Of a stretch of 64,000 nucleotides of DNA, positions 44,282 through 53,099 are shown one piece after another. The DNA lies in assembly GCF_007991455.1 (NCBI RefSeq), contig NZ_BJYJ01000001.1, positions 372,001 to 436,000 of the forward strand. The letters run 5' to 3'. This DNA is from Chryseobacterium hagamense (GTDB lineage: Bacteria > Bacteroidota > Bacteroidia > Flavobacteriales > Weeksellaceae). Position 1 is the stretch's first letter; each line of letters opens with the position of its first letter. The notes under the pieces are model-generated. The model had not been told where the DNA came from and searched no databases. It saw only the letters and a list, made by a program, of their open reading frames with translations. The translations under genes and the position numbers were made by a program.

Positions 44282-45688
44282 TTAAAATACCCACCATTCC
44301 GCTCGTACGCCTAAGTAGGTTCCGAACCTTTTCGCTCCGGACTGCTGCAGAAAGGGTGAATAGAGGCTGTTCATTGCCTGATCATTGTATCTTGAAACCT
44401 CAGCAATAAACCGGATGTGCGGCCTTGCCCAGACGCTTCTTTCCGCGGTAGGCACAATCGTCGGCGCCAATACCAGTTTTACCATTGATGCCGGATCCTG
44501 GCTTCCGTCCTTCCGCTGGGCATAGTGCAGTTCGGTAAGGATATGGAACCAGTCATTAAAATAATAAGTGGCCCTCAGACCGGCATTGAACTCGGATTTT
44601 TTATTGAAAATTTCCCTTTTATAGTAGTCCATGGCTTTATCGCTGTCCGCTCCGCCTTTGCTCCGGGTGTAAACGGCATAACCGTTGACTGACCAGCGGT
44701 CGGAAAGGTTCAGCAAGATATGTTCAACCGCCGTCAGGGAATAAGCACCTTTATAAGTTCCTGCCGATTCATCGGGAGCACCATAGGTTCTCCAGGTCTG
44801 GGTATTTCCGCTGTCGCCGCCGTTGGCAATTCCTGATCCGTAACGGAGGGAAATCTGGTTAAAGGAACCTGGCAATGTCGTCTTAAGCGTTGAAGTTAAT
44901 TTTGCACCCAGCACCCAGCCATGATCCGCCGGATACTGCTCCACCGAATTCTTGCCGGATTTATCTACGGTATGGAGTTCAGCCAGGAATTTTATTTTAT
45001 GATTGTTATTTTTAAACGGAATAGTCTGTTCCAGTACGAAAACTTCCCGCTGCCGGTAGATCAGGTTTTTTCCTCCGCTGATGACGTTGGTATAAGAATA
45101 AGGCGTCGAATTGCTCGCTGCCGTATCGATGGCTGCAGGAAAAAACATGGAAAACCTCGTGTTCTTATGCCGTACGCCCCATCCCGTTGCCGAATGGTCA
45201 TCAAAATAAAAATAGTCTGCGATATGCACATCATCGTAACGCAGCCAGCGTGAACCGGCCCAGACGTCCCAATCGCTGCCCATGATGTTCCGTGCTTCTA
45301 CAAAAGCTTCAGGTAAAGCCACAATCATCCCCTGGTTCGATTTGGTATCTACATTTCCCAGGAAAGTACCGCCGGAATAAAAACTCAGCCTGGCCTGCAT
45401 GTCGATCTTCGTTTTCCTGGAACTGTCGCCCACCACCGGTGTAAAATGAAAGGCCGGCAGGAAGTCAACATAATCGCCCTGATCCATCCGTCCGCCCAAT
45501 GAACCCTGGTTATTAAGATTCAATTGCCTACCTGTTCTTCCGTCTGCATTCGGGGAATAGCCTGCCCCGATTCTTCCTGTGGTCCCGAATGAAAACTTCT
45601 GGTTGGTAATAACGATCTGTGCAAAGGCTGCTTTGCTGAACATCATCAGCACAAGCAGGCAGCCTTTTAAATATATATTTCCGGTCAT
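44282..45688 (-). CDS. LamB-like carbohydrate porin
   Basis: 468 residues: signal peptide ending around KAAFAQ, then a beta-barrel with alternating hydrophobic strands and Gly/Asp turns. The C-terminus GVRAEWWVF ends in Phe as needed for barrel insertion and resembles maltoporin. Trp/Tyr-rich strands fit a greasy-slide sugar channel. It lies between the permease and epimerase genes, 6 nt after the former, so it should carry the same sugar through the outer membrane. Confidence 0.8.
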   Translation of the reverse strand: MTGNIYLKGCLLVLMMFSKAAFAQIVITNQKFSFGTTGRIGAGYSPNADGRTGRQLNLNNQGSLGGRMDQGDYVDFLPAFHFTPVVGDSSRKTKIDMQARLSFYSGGTFLGNVDTKSNQGMIVALPEAFVEARNIMGSDWDVWAGSRWLRYDDVHIADYFYFDDHSATGWGVRHKNTRFSMFFPAAIDTAASNSTPYSYTNVISGGKNLIYRQREVFVLEQTIPFKNNNHKIKFLAELHTVDKSGKNSVEQYPADHGWVLGAKLTSTLKTTLPGSFNQISLRYGSGIANGGDSGNTQTWRTYGAPDESAGTYKGAYSLTAVEHILLNLSDRWSVNGYAVYTRSKGGADSDKAMDYYKREIFNKKSEFNAGLRATYYFNDWFHILTELHYAQRKDGSQDPASMVKLVLAPTIVPTAERSVWARPHIRFIAEVSRYNDQAMNSLYSPFLQQSGAKRFGTYLGVRAEWWVF

Positions 45689-45694
45689 TTGATT

Positions 45695-46942
45695 TTACTT
45701 TAAAGTTTTGGGCCTGTAAAATTTCACGGCAAATAAAATAATGATCGCATAGCAGATGATCGGCAGCAGATAGGCGTGGGCAACATCCGTTTCGGCAATC
45801 TTACCCATGATCGGTGTGAAAAACGCACCGCCGAACATCGCCATCACAAGGAAAGAGGACGCCTGGTGAACTTTTCCGCCCAGCTTTTTCAAACCTAGAC
45901 TGAAAATGGTAGGATACATCACACTCAGGAATAAATTCAGCAGGATCAGGCTGACAAAGGAAACCCATCCGAAACTCTGGGAGATAATCAGGCAGAGAAC
46001 GATATTACACGCTGTAAAAATCGTAAGTACTTTATTCGGGGCAATATACCGCATCAGGAAAGTCCCGATGAATCTTCCGACCATCATCATCGCCATGCTC
46101 AGCGAAAAATAATAGGAAGCCTGCGTCTCCTGGAGATGCATTTTTTCCACTCCGTAATTGATGAAGAACGCCCATGTACCACCCTGTGCCGCAATATTGA
46201 AAAACTGGGCAATTACGGCAAATACGAAATGTCTCTGCTTCCACAGCGGTGCACTGGTGTTCACCTGGTCATGATGATGGTCTTCGCCTGTAGCATGCTC
46301 AAGAATTTCCGTTTCTTCGGCATGCGGGTCTTTCAAATCGGGAACTTTAATAAAGGAGAAAATAATTACCAGTACGACTACAACCATTCCGATGCAGGTA
46401 TAAAGGGTTTTCACAGAATCCAGTGACTGATCGCCTCCGGTTCCGCTGAAGATAAAAAATCCGCCCAGCAAAGGCCCCATAATGGCACCCAGCCCATTGA
46501 AAGACTGTGCAAAATTCACCCGCTGGTCACTTGTTCTTTCGTCACCGAGCGAGGCTACGAAAGGATGTGCCACGGTTTCCAGGGTTGCCATTCCCAGAGC
46601 AAGGATAAACAGGGCCACTCTGAATAAATTGAAAGAAGCGGTATTGGCTGCCGGAACAAACAGGAAACATCCTGCTGCAAATAAAGTAAGGCCCAAAATA
46701 ACGCCCATTTTATAGCCGAACTTCTTCATAAAAAGCCCGGCGGGGATTCCCATCAGCGCATAAGCTCCGAAGATAGAAAGCTGCACCAGTCCGGATTCGG
46801 ATTTGGAAATATGCAGGACATTCTGGAAATGTTTGTTCAGAACGTCGCCCATCGTAAGGGCGATAGCCCAGAAAAAAAACAATGAAGTCACAAAAGCCAG
46901 CACCACGAGGTACTTCTTTTCGGTAAATTTTGCCGATTCCAT
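45695..46942 (-). CDS. FHS-family MFS sugar permease
   Basis: 415 residues with about 12 membrane helices, matching the fucose-galactose-glucose:H+ symporter family: TSLFFFWAIALTMGDVLNKH at the first helix (the FucP acidic residue), LFILALGMATLETVAHPFV, and RVNFAQSFNGLGAIMGP. A His/Glu-rich central loop (around GEDHHHD) lies between the two halves. It imports a monosaccharide across the inner membrane; the cluster suggests a ketose or fructose-related sugar. Confidence 0.87.
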   Translation of the reverse strand: MESAKFTEKKYLVVLAFVTSLFFFWAIALTMGDVLNKHFQNVLHISKSESGLVQLSIFGAYALMGIPAGLFMKKFGYKMGVILGLTLFAAGCFLFVPAANTASFNLFRVALFILALGMATLETVAHPFVASLGDERTSDQRVNFAQSFNGLGAIMGPLLGGFFIFSGTGGDQSLDSVKTLYTCIGMVVVVLVIIFSFIKVPDLKDPHAEETEILEHATGEDHHHDQVNTSAPLWKQRHFVFAVIAQFFNIAAQGGTWAFFINYGVEKMHLQETQASYYFSLSMAMMMVGRFIGTFLMRYIAPNKVLTIFTACNIVLCLIISQSFGWVSFVSLILLNLFLSVMYPTIFSLGLKKLGGKVHQASSFLVMAMFGGAFFTPIMGKIAETDVAHAYLLPIICYAIIILFAVKFYRPKTLK

Positions 46943-47083
46943 AAGTATGTTTTTTACAGATTAAATTATAGATGAATGTTGGAAATAAGATTTCCGGTAA
47001 AGCATAGGATTATCCGTTCCCGCTTTTGTATAAAACAGGAAAGATGAAAACTGAAATTTATCTTATACCGGACTTACCGCTTG

Positions 47084-47989
47084 CTAAACGGTATGCTGAA
47101 GTTTGAAGTTATTAAATTCAGACGGGTCATATTCCGGGCACGCTCCAGGTTTGGAAGTAATAAATGCGCCTAAGGAAATCGCCTGGTTCATGATCTCTTC
47201 CGGAGTTTCTCCTTTTATTCTTTTAGAAATAAATCCCGAAAGAAAGGCATCGCCGCTTCCTACCGTATCCGCAATAGTGATGGGTACTGCAGAAAATCCG
47301 TAGTTCTGGTTTCCGACAAAATACCGGGCTCCCTTACTTCCTTTCGTCAGAACGATCTCACCGATGTTAAAATGGTTCTGGATAAATGCCGCACTTTCGT
47401 CCTCACTTCTGTATTCTTCACCGAAATATGCCATGATTTCCCGCATTTCCGCCTTGTTCATTTTTACGATATCGGCTTTATGCAAAAGCGTTTTAATTAA
47501 ATCGACATCAATAAAAGGGGGTCTGAAATTCACATCAAAAATTTTCAGACTGGCATATTCCAGCAGTTGAAGAAGGGTTTCCCTGGTTTTCTCATTTCGT
47601 GCGGAAAGGCTTCCGAAAACAAATGCTTCTGCATTGGCCACCAGTTCTTTATGCTCGGGCAGCAATTCGATGTAATCCCAAGCTACCTGGTTGATGATCT
47701 CATACGTTGCTTCATTGTGCTGATCGATTTTAGCCAGCACGGTGCTTGTCGGATTTTCATCATCCACCTGGATATAGCCGGTGGTGATCCCCCAGTTTTT
47801 AATCCGGTCTTCCAGCTTATGCCCCAGTTCGTCATTTCCTATTCTGCTCAGTACTTTTACATCAGTACCCATTTTATGGATATTGTAAGCGGCGTTGAAT
47901 GGTGCTCCCCCAGCCCTTGAACCTTCGGGAAAAATATCCCAAAGCACTTCTCCGAAACACACCACATAAGGCTCTTTATTATTTATCAT
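47084..47989 (-). CDS. PfkB-family fructokinase
   Basis: 301 residues, ribokinase fold. The N-terminal sugar-binding GEVLWDIFPEG and RAGGAPFNAAYN, and the C-terminal catalytic DTVGSGDAF (Asp247), are typical of bacterial fructokinases, which convert fructose to fructose 6-phosphate. A palindrome TTAAACGTTTAA sits 4 nt upstream of the ATG, inside what would be the ribosome-binding region, so a bound LacI-type repressor would block this gene directly. Confidence 0.88.
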   Translation of the reverse strand: MINNKEPYVVCFGEVLWDIFPEGSRAGGAPFNAAYNIHKMGTDVKVLSRIGNDELGHKLEDRIKNWGITTGYIQVDDENPTSTVLAKIDQHNEATYEIINQVAWDYIELLPEHKELVANAEAFVFGSLSARNEKTRETLLQLLEYASLKIFDVNFRPPFIDVDLIKTLLHKADIVKMNKAEMREIMAYFGEEYRSEDESAAFIQNHFNIGEIVLTKGSKGARYFVGNQNYGFSAVPITIADTVGSGDAFLSGFISKRIKGETPEEIMNQAISLGAFITSKPGACPEYDPSEFNNFKLQHTV

Positions 47990-47991
47990 AA

Positions 47992-48005
47992 GGTTAAACG
48001 TTTAA
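47992..48005. promoter_or_regulatory. LacI-type operator, site 1
   Basis: GGTTAAACGTTTAA contains the perfect 12-bp palindrome TTAAACGTTTAA with the central CG typical of LacI-family operators. It lies between lacI-like and fructokinase genes. Its first 13 nt recur at 49245. Confidence 0.7.
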
Positions 48006-48023
48006 TTAGACTGTTAAATTTTT

Positions 48024-49022
48024 TTATTGTACGGAATTGCGTTCCATATATTTTGCCTGTAGGGTAACCCGCTCTCCGGCAGGTTTGTAATTGTTGATCT
48101 GATTATCCAGAAGTTTGACGGATTCCTTCGCCATATCGATCAGCGGCTGCTGTACGAAACTGATATCGGTAGGAAACAGATGATAGGCTTCCGTTTCATC
48201 AAAAGCAATGACGGAAACCTGTTCCGGAACCCTGATCTGGTGGTCATTCAGGTATCTCAGTCCGGCAATTCCGAGCTTATTGCTGGAAAAATAAATAGCG
48301 GTCCTTTTTTTCAGATCGATGTTTCCGTTTAGCTTTTCGTTTACCTCTTCTGTAATACGCTGAAGGCTGATCAGAACTTTCTTTACCGTAATCCCGGATT
48401 TTTTGATTCTTTTTTCGAAACCTTCCTGCCGGTCAAGCAGATGAGGAAGTTCCGTATCGTACCCGACATAAATAATTTCATCAAACTTTTTCACGGTCAG
48501 CTGATCACAAACGTGTGCCGAAATCTCTGCATTGTTGATCATCACGCCGGGAAGGCTGATGTTTTTCAGATAACGGTCGATGGTTACAATGGGATATTCT
48601 TCAGCGATCAGTTTATTGATGGCTTCATCGGAATCCACTACCGGCGCAACAATCATTCCGTCTACCTGCTGTTCGGAAAAAAGTTCCGTCAGTTTTTTAA
48701 ATTTTTCAGGATTTTCGTCACAGCTTCCGATAAGGAGGGTGTAACCGAGCTTCATCGCCTCATCTTCAATGTTCCGGGCAATGTTCGAGTAAAAATCATT
48801 GGAAATATCTGCAACGATAAGTCCAATCAGCTTACTCTTGCTCATTTTTAAGCTTTTGGCAATTTTGTTGGGAATATAATTGATGGACTTGGAGACTTCC
48901 AGAATTTTATCCTTGGTCGCATCACTGATCCGGCTTCCTTCTTTTTTGTTCAGGACATAAGATACGGTTGCCACGGATACACCGGCAATTCTTGCTATGT
49001 CTTTTATGGAAGCTCTTTTCAT
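48024..49022 (-). CDS. LacI-family transcriptional regulator
   Basis: 332 residues: N-terminal LacI HTH (SIKDIARIAGVSVATVSYVL) with hinge helix (NKIAKSLKMSKS), then a periplasmic-binding-protein-like effector domain (about 62-330). It probably represses the fructokinase, permease, porin and epimerase genes downstream and itself; two palindromes match its expected site. The inducer should be a sugar or sugar phosphate of the cluster. Confidence 0.92.
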   Translation of the reverse strand: MKRASIKDIARIAGVSVATVSYVLNKKEGSRISDATKDKILEVSKSINYIPNKIAKSLKMSKSKLIGLIVADISNDFYSNIARNIEDEAMKLGYTLLIGSCDENPEKFKKLTELFSEQQVDGMIVAPVVDSDEAINKLIAEEYPIVTIDRYLKNISLPGVMINNAEISAHVCDQLTVKKFDEIIYVGYDTELPHLLDRQEGFEKRIKKSGITVKKVLISLQRITEEVNEKLNGNIDLKKRTAIYFSSNKLGIAGLRYLNDHQIRVPEQVSVIAFDETEAYHLFPTDISFVQQPLIDMAKESVKLLDNQINNYKPAGERVTLQAKYMERNSVQ

Positions 49023-49039
49023 ACAGTTATTTTCAGGAA

Positions 49040-49047
49040 CAAAAATA
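49040..49047 (-). promoter_or_regulatory. -7 box TATTTTTG for lacI-like gene
   Basis: Exact TAnnTTTG match on the minus strand, 17 nt before the ATG. Confidence 0.5.
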
Positions 49048-49244
49048 TTTCATAAAAAGCATACAAAACAATAGCCTGATTTTTTGGGCTGATATGAAAA
49101 TTATTGTATTTTCGCATCTTTTTAAATTTAAATCCTTAAAACACTTAATATCCTTACTATTAAACAGTTATAAAGATATTCATTCTCTGTTTAAATATAT
49201 TGTTAATTTAATGTGAACAGCTAAACCATATATCTACATATTTT

Positions 49245-49260
49245 GGTTAAACGTTTATCC
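49245..49260. promoter_or_regulatory. LacI-type operator, site 2
   Basis: GGTTAAACGTTTATCC shares GGTTAAACGTTTA with site 1. It is about 200 nt upstream of the lacI-like promoter and 75 nt upstream of the Crp-like promoter, a position suited to looping or to control of both. Confidence 0.6.
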
Positions 49261-49334
49261 TTAATTATTTTAATAAATTTTAAAATAATTTGAATATTCG
49301 TTCTTTATTGTTTCCCATAATGAATGAAAACTGA

Positions 49335-49342
49335 TATTTTTG
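49335..49342 (+). promoter_or_regulatory. -7 box TATTTTTG for Crp-like gene
   Basis: Exact TAnnTTTG match 18 nt before the ATG at 49361. Confidence 0.5.
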
Positions 49343-49360
49343 AGCTCTTGACCCACTGAT

Positions 49361-49924
49361 ATGACCCTTGACGAAATTCTCGACCGCATCTATCCTCTTC
49401 CCGAATCATCCAAAGCAAATCTTAAAAAATCGATTGAGGAAGTTTCGTTACCCAGAAATTTCTGCCTGATGGAAGCGGGTAAGGTAGTCCCATCCGTCTA
49501 CTTCATTAAAAAAGGAATCGTCCGTGCCTATGCTTCTGCAGAAGACAGAGACATTACGTTCTGGTTCGGAAGCGAAGGCGAACCGGTTGTTTCCATGAAA
49601 AGTTACGTGGAAAACAATCCGGGTTATGAACATATAGAATTGCTGGAGCCCTGCGATTTTTACAGGCTGAAAACAGCGGATCTCCAACAGCTGTACCATG
49701 AAGATATTCATATGGCCAACTGGGGCCGGAAATTTGCCGAACGGGAACTCGTAAAAACCGAAGAACTGATTATTTCGAGACAGTTTAAAACCGCTCTGGA
49801 ACGGTACCGGGATCTCATGCGCAACAAACCCGATCTTTTAAAAAGGGTTCAGCTGGGGCATATCGCATCTTATCTGGGAATCACGCAGGTAAGTTTAAGC
49901 AGGATCCGGGCGGAGATGAAGTGA
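49361..49924 (+). CDS. Crp/Fnr-family regulator
   Basis: 187 residues: beta-roll sensor domain (about 20-110; MEAGKVVPSVYFIKKGIVRAY) and C-terminal HTH (about 145-187; LGHIASYLGITQVSLSRIRAE). The cAMP-binding signature is absent. This short Crp-like type is common in Flavobacteriia and often sits beside the transporter it controls; here the SMR exporter starts 113 nt downstream on the same strand. Confidence 0.88.
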   Translation: MTLDEILDRIYPLPESSKANLKKSIEEVSLPRNFCLMEAGKVVPSVYFIKKGIVRAYASAEDRDITFWFGSEGEPVVSMKSYVENNPGYEHIELLEPCDFYRLKTADLQQLYHEDIHMANWGRKFAERELVKTEELIISRQFKTALERYRDLMRNKPDLLKRVQLGHIASYLGITQVSLSRIRAEMK

Positions 49925-50037
49925 AGTGAAGGTTGTAAGATTATAAGGAATTTTATACAGATCTTTTTCCTTTTTTAACAATTGTAAAATTTTAATCCTT
50001 TTTAAATCCCGAACTTCGCCGGAGAAACGTCAGTAAA

Positions 50038-50367
50038 ATGAATTGGATTATCCTGATTATTGCAGGTTTATTTGAAGTTGCTTTTGCTTCATGTCTCGGA
50101 AAGGTAAAGGAGACCCAGGGAACGGCCATGTATTTCTGGTTTGCCGGATTTCTGATTTCCCTGACGGTGAGCATGCTCCTGCTGATCAAAGCTACCCAAA
50201 CCCTGCCGATCGGGACTGCCTATGCCGTATGGACGGGAATCGGTGCGGTAGGAACTGCCCTGACGGGAATTTTCTTTTTCAAAGACCCGGTTACTTTCTG
50301 GAGGATCTTCTTTATCATGACGCTGATCGGTTCCGTTATCGGGCTGAAAGCAGTTTCTTCACATTAA
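50038..50367 (+). CDS. SMR-family exporter, Gdx/SugE-like
   Basis: 109 residues, four membrane helices. Proton/substrate-binding Glu13 is in AGLFEVAFAS, and GTAYAVWTGIGAVGTALTG is the conserved helix-3 signature. SugE-type features (FEVAFASCLGK, SVIGLKAVS) point to the Gdx guanidinium exporter branch rather than EmrE. It works as an antiparallel dimer in the inner membrane. No guanidine riboswitch is visible upstream; a Crp-like gene precedes it. Confidence 0.9.
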   Translation: MNWIILIIAGLFEVAFASCLGKVKETQGTAMYFWFAGFLISLTVSMLLLIKATQTLPIGTAYAVWTGIGAVGTALTGIFFFKDPVTFWRIFFIMTLIGSVIGLKAVSSH

Positions 50368-50430
50368 ATAAAAACGGGAGATCCCGCAGTTACTTATTAA
50401 TTTAATCTTGTTACATGCTTTATAGCGAAG

Positions 50431-50461
50431 CCGTTTTCACCTGCTGAAAACGGTTTTTTTT
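50431..50461 (+). terminator. Rho-independent terminator
   Basis: 9-bp stem CCGTTTTCA / TGAAAACGG, loop CCTGC and eight T's, 63 nt after the exporter gene. Confidence 0.9.
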
Positions 50462-50472
50462 ATAGAAATTGC

Positions 50473-50480
50473 TATATTTG
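50473..50480 (+). promoter_or_regulatory. -7 box TATATTTG
   Basis: Exact TAnnTTTG match 17 nt before the GTG start at 50498. Confidence 0.5.
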
Positions 50481-50497
50481 TGAAAAATTGATAACCT

Positions 50498-51202
50498 GTG
50501 AAAAAACTATTATTCCTTTTGTTTTCGGGCGGCCTGCTCTCAGCGCAAAGTCCGGAACTGTTCAGCAACAATTGGTACATCTCCAAAATGGTGATCGGCG
50601 GCCAGACGACTACCAGTCCGCCCATGCAGGTAGTAATCGGCACTTCGGCCTTTACAGGTTCAGGAACGGCGTACGAATTCCAGTCCAGGTATTTCAATTC
50701 AGCCGGTTCCACCATCTCCTTTTCTCCGGCCTCAGACAGTTTTACCCGTCAGGGAGGCGGATGCACCCTGGCTATTTACAACGGCACCAATGCAGCGGCA
50801 GCACAGGCCTATGATCAAAAAAACTGTAATTTTTATTTTACCTCCGGTGCGGGTGCTGTCTTCAATTACCAGATCCTTACGTCCGGCACGCTGAAGACGC
50901 TTATTATTACCCGCGCCTCAAACGGAGACCAGATCTTTTACAACAATTCCGGCTTTCTGGGAACTGCTGAAAATATTCTTAAGAAACCGCTTTCCATTTA
51001 TCCGAATCCGGCAAAAGATCTGTTAAACCTTGAAAGCATACCCAAAGGTTCTGCCGTAAAAATTTACGATCTTTCCGGAAGAAAGGTGATGGAAGCTTAC
51101 AGTAAAGAGACCGAACTGAAAATAGACATTAGCCGTCTGAGCAGGGGAACTTACATGATCCATTCCGAAAATATCCCGGTACAGAAGTTTATTAAGGAAT
51201 AA
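50498..51202 (+). CDS. Secreted protein with T9SS type A sorting domain
   Basis: 234 residues: signal peptide (MKKLLFLLFSGGLLSAQ), a beta-rich cargo domain (about 20-160; two Cys, CTLAIYNG and NCNFYF) and a C-terminal type A sorting domain (about 163-234): SIYPNPAKDLLNLE, VKIYDLSGRKV, LSRGTYMIHSE, QKFIKE. The sorting domain sends the protein through the type IX secretion system, after which it is usually cleaved and attached to the surface. Start is GTG; a TATATTTG box lies 17 nt upstream. The cargo domain is lipocalin-like in length but I cannot name it. Confidence 0.85.
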   Translation: MKKLLFLLFSGGLLSAQSPELFSNNWYISKMVIGGQTTTSPPMQVVIGTSAFTGSGTAYEFQSRYFNSAGSTISFSPASDSFTRQGGGCTLAIYNGTNAAAAQAYDQKNCNFYFTSGAGAVFNYQILTSGTLKTLIITRASNGDQIFYNNSGFLGTAENILKKPLSIYPNPAKDLLNLESIPKGSAVKIYDLSGRKVMEAYSKETELKIDISRLSRGTYMIHSENIPVQKFIKE

Positions 51203-51393
51203 AAAAAGCCGTTTTTCCAAGTATTTATTATTAGTAAAATCTGTAAGCTCGCAGGACATATTAGGCTTTTTAGGCTCCTGCTTTGCGTATAATTTAGAGC
51301 GCAACAGAGAAAACCGAAGGTGTTCACGGATTTTATCCGATCGTTTCCGGGGAACAGAGCGGAGTTGAAACCACAGAAAATTAATAATAGCAT

Positions 51394-51430
51394 AAAAAAA
51401 GGATGCCTTCAATTTGAAAGCATCCTTTTT
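51394..51430 (-). terminator. Terminator of methyltransferase gene
   Basis: Stem GGATGC / GCATCC with further inner pairing, flanked by A7 and T5; it overlaps the methyltransferase stop codon region. Confidence 0.8.
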
Positions 51431-52196
51431 ATTTTTTATAGATCACCGGCAGGATTTCATTTTTCCTGAGCCCGTATTTTTTAATTTCTTCATCGGGAAA
51501 GGTCTGCGAATAAAAGTTGGCCTCTGTTTCAAATCCTGCTTTTTCCAGGCGTTCGAAATAATCCATCCCGTACCAGCGGACGTGGTCATACTGGCCGAAG
51601 TGTTTCTGGCGTTCTTTCGGATCTCTTATGGAGAAATCTTCATAGGTTTTTTCCAGCGAATTTTTCATCGGTACCTGCAGGATGCCCCAGCCTCCCGGTT
51701 TCAGGATCCTGTACAGTTCGCTCATCGCTTTGGCATCATCTTCAATATGTTCCAGTACATGGTTGCAGAAAACCACATCAAAGCTCTCATCAGCGAAAGG
51801 AAGATCCAGGATATCCGCTTTTACATCCACAATCGGCGAATACAGATCGGCGGAGATATAATCCAGATTTCTCATTTTCTTGAACTTCCTCAGGAATTCC
51901 TGTTCAGGAGCAATATGCAGGACCTTATAATTTTTAATAAAAAAATCGGTTTCGTTCTGAAGATACAGCCACATCTGGCGGTGCCTTTCAAGGCTTAATG
52001 TTCCCGGGGAAAGTGCGTTTTCCCTTTGGCTGCCGTATCCGTAAGGGAGGAATTTCCGGTAGGACCTTCCGTCAATCGGATCAACAAATTGATCGCCTTT
52101 AAAAAACTGGTATATCAGCGGCCTCGCCCAGATGCTCATCTTGATCAGCACCGGACGGGGAATTTTATTCAGTAAAAGTTTGGTAACTTTTTTCAT
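51429..52196 (-). CDS. Class I SAM-dependent methyltransferase
   Basis: 255 residues with a Methyltransf_11 core: motif I region YKVLHIAPEQEFL, acidic motif LDYISADLYSP, motif IV FDVVFCNHVLEHIEDD and motif V LKPGGWGILQVP. The N-terminal 60 residues are basic and hydrophobic (PVLIKMSIWARPLIYQFFKG), possibly for membrane association. Target unknown. It directly abuts the map gene (stop TAA, then ATG with no gap), so the two are co-translated. Confidence 0.88.
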   Translation of the reverse strand: MKKVTKLLLNKIPRPVLIKMSIWARPLIYQFFKGDQFVDPIDGRSYRKFLPYGYGSQRENALSPGTLSLERHRQMWLYLQNETDFFIKNYKVLHIAPEQEFLRKFKKMRNLDYISADLYSPIVDVKADILDLPFADESFDVVFCNHVLEHIEDDAKAMSELYRILKPGGWGILQVPMKNSLEKTYEDFSIRDPKERQKHFGQYDHVRWYGMDYFERLEKAGFETEANFYSQTFPDEEIKKYGLRKNEILPVIYKK

Positions 52197-53006
52197 TTAA
52201 AAATCCAGTTGGAACGCTTTTTCTTCATCGCTTGTTATTCCCAATGCCTCGTAGACGAATTGGAATGTAGAAAGTAAAACCGGTTTTCCGTTAATCACTG
52301 CCACATCATGCTCGAAATGGGCCGAGGGCTGATTGTCAAGCGTCGTTACCGTCCATCCGTCATTGTGAAACTTTACTTTTTCGGTACCGAGGTTGATCAT
52401 CGGTTCGATAGCGATCGTCAGACCGTCTTTAATCACTTTTCCGCTTCCCTGTCTTCCGTAATTGGGCACCTGTGGATCTTCATGCATCTGTCTCCCTACT
52501 CCATGACCCACGAGCTCTTTTACAACTCCATATCCTTCTTTTTCACAGTGCGACTGAATGGCGTAGGAAATATCTCCGATTCTCTTTCCTCTTACACATT
52601 GCTCAATTCCTTTGTACAGGGATTCTTTGGCAACTTTCAGCAGTTTTTTGGTTTCCGGTCTCACTTCACCGATCTCGAAAGTATAGGCATGGTCTCCTAC
52701 GAAACCGTTCAGGATCGCCCCGCAATCCACGGAAAGCACATCTCCTTCCTTAATTTCTTCCTTGTTCGGAAAACCATGTACCACCTGCTCGTTCGGAGAA
52801 ATACACAGGGAATAAGGAAACCCTCCGTATCCTAAGAAAGCAGGCTCCGCACCATGATCCTTGATGAAGTCGTGTGCTAATTTATCTAAATACAAAGTGG
52901 TAATTCCCGGCTTGATTTCTTTGGCCAGCATCCCCAATGTTCTGGAAACCAGTTGGGCACTTTGCTTCATCAGACGCAATTCGTCTATTGTTTTTAACTG
53001 AATCAT
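52197..53006 (-). CDS. map: Type I methionine aminopeptidase, paralogue 2
   Basis: 269 residues from the ATG at 53006 (the frame extends to 53021). The metal ligands are Asp94, Asp105, His168, Glu201 and Glu232, with His77 and His175. AIEPM carries the usual Pro, so this copy is more canonical than the one at 12983. The C-terminus is about 20 residues longer (FQFVYEALGITSDEEKAFQ). It is followed without a gap by a methyltransferase gene. Likely the main housekeeping enzyme, by inference from its conserved residues. Confidence 0.93.
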   Translation of the reverse strand: MIQLKTIDELRLMKQSAQLVSRTLGMLAKEIKPGITTLYLDKLAHDFIKDHGAEPAFLGYGGFPYSLCISPNEQVVHGFPNKEEIKEGDVLSVDCGAILNGFVGDHAYTFEIGEVRPETKKLLKVAKESLYKGIEQCVRGKRIGDISYAIQSHCEKEGYGVVKELVGHGVGRQMHEDPQVPNYGRQGSGKVIKDGLTIAIEPMINLGTEKVKFHNDGWTVTTLDNQPSAHFEHDVAVINGKPVLLSTFQFVYEALGITSDEEKAFQLDF

Positions 53007-53099
53007 AAAATAATGTAACAATTTATCAATCTGGCAATGTAACCATAACGAATTTAAAAATCGGTACTTTGTTACACTGATCCATTTTTCAGATTATTT

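Larger units (their letters stand above)
49023..49360. other. Intergenic region between divergent regulators
   Basis: 338 AT-rich nt with both promoters (49040-49047 and 49335-49342) and the second LacI-type operator (49245-49260). No gene seen. Confidence 0.55.

Noticed and set aside
49925..50037. Guanidine riboswitch before the Gdx-like exporter
   Set aside because: No paired ACGR-loop hairpins or ykkC-like structure are visible in this short AT-rich spacer.
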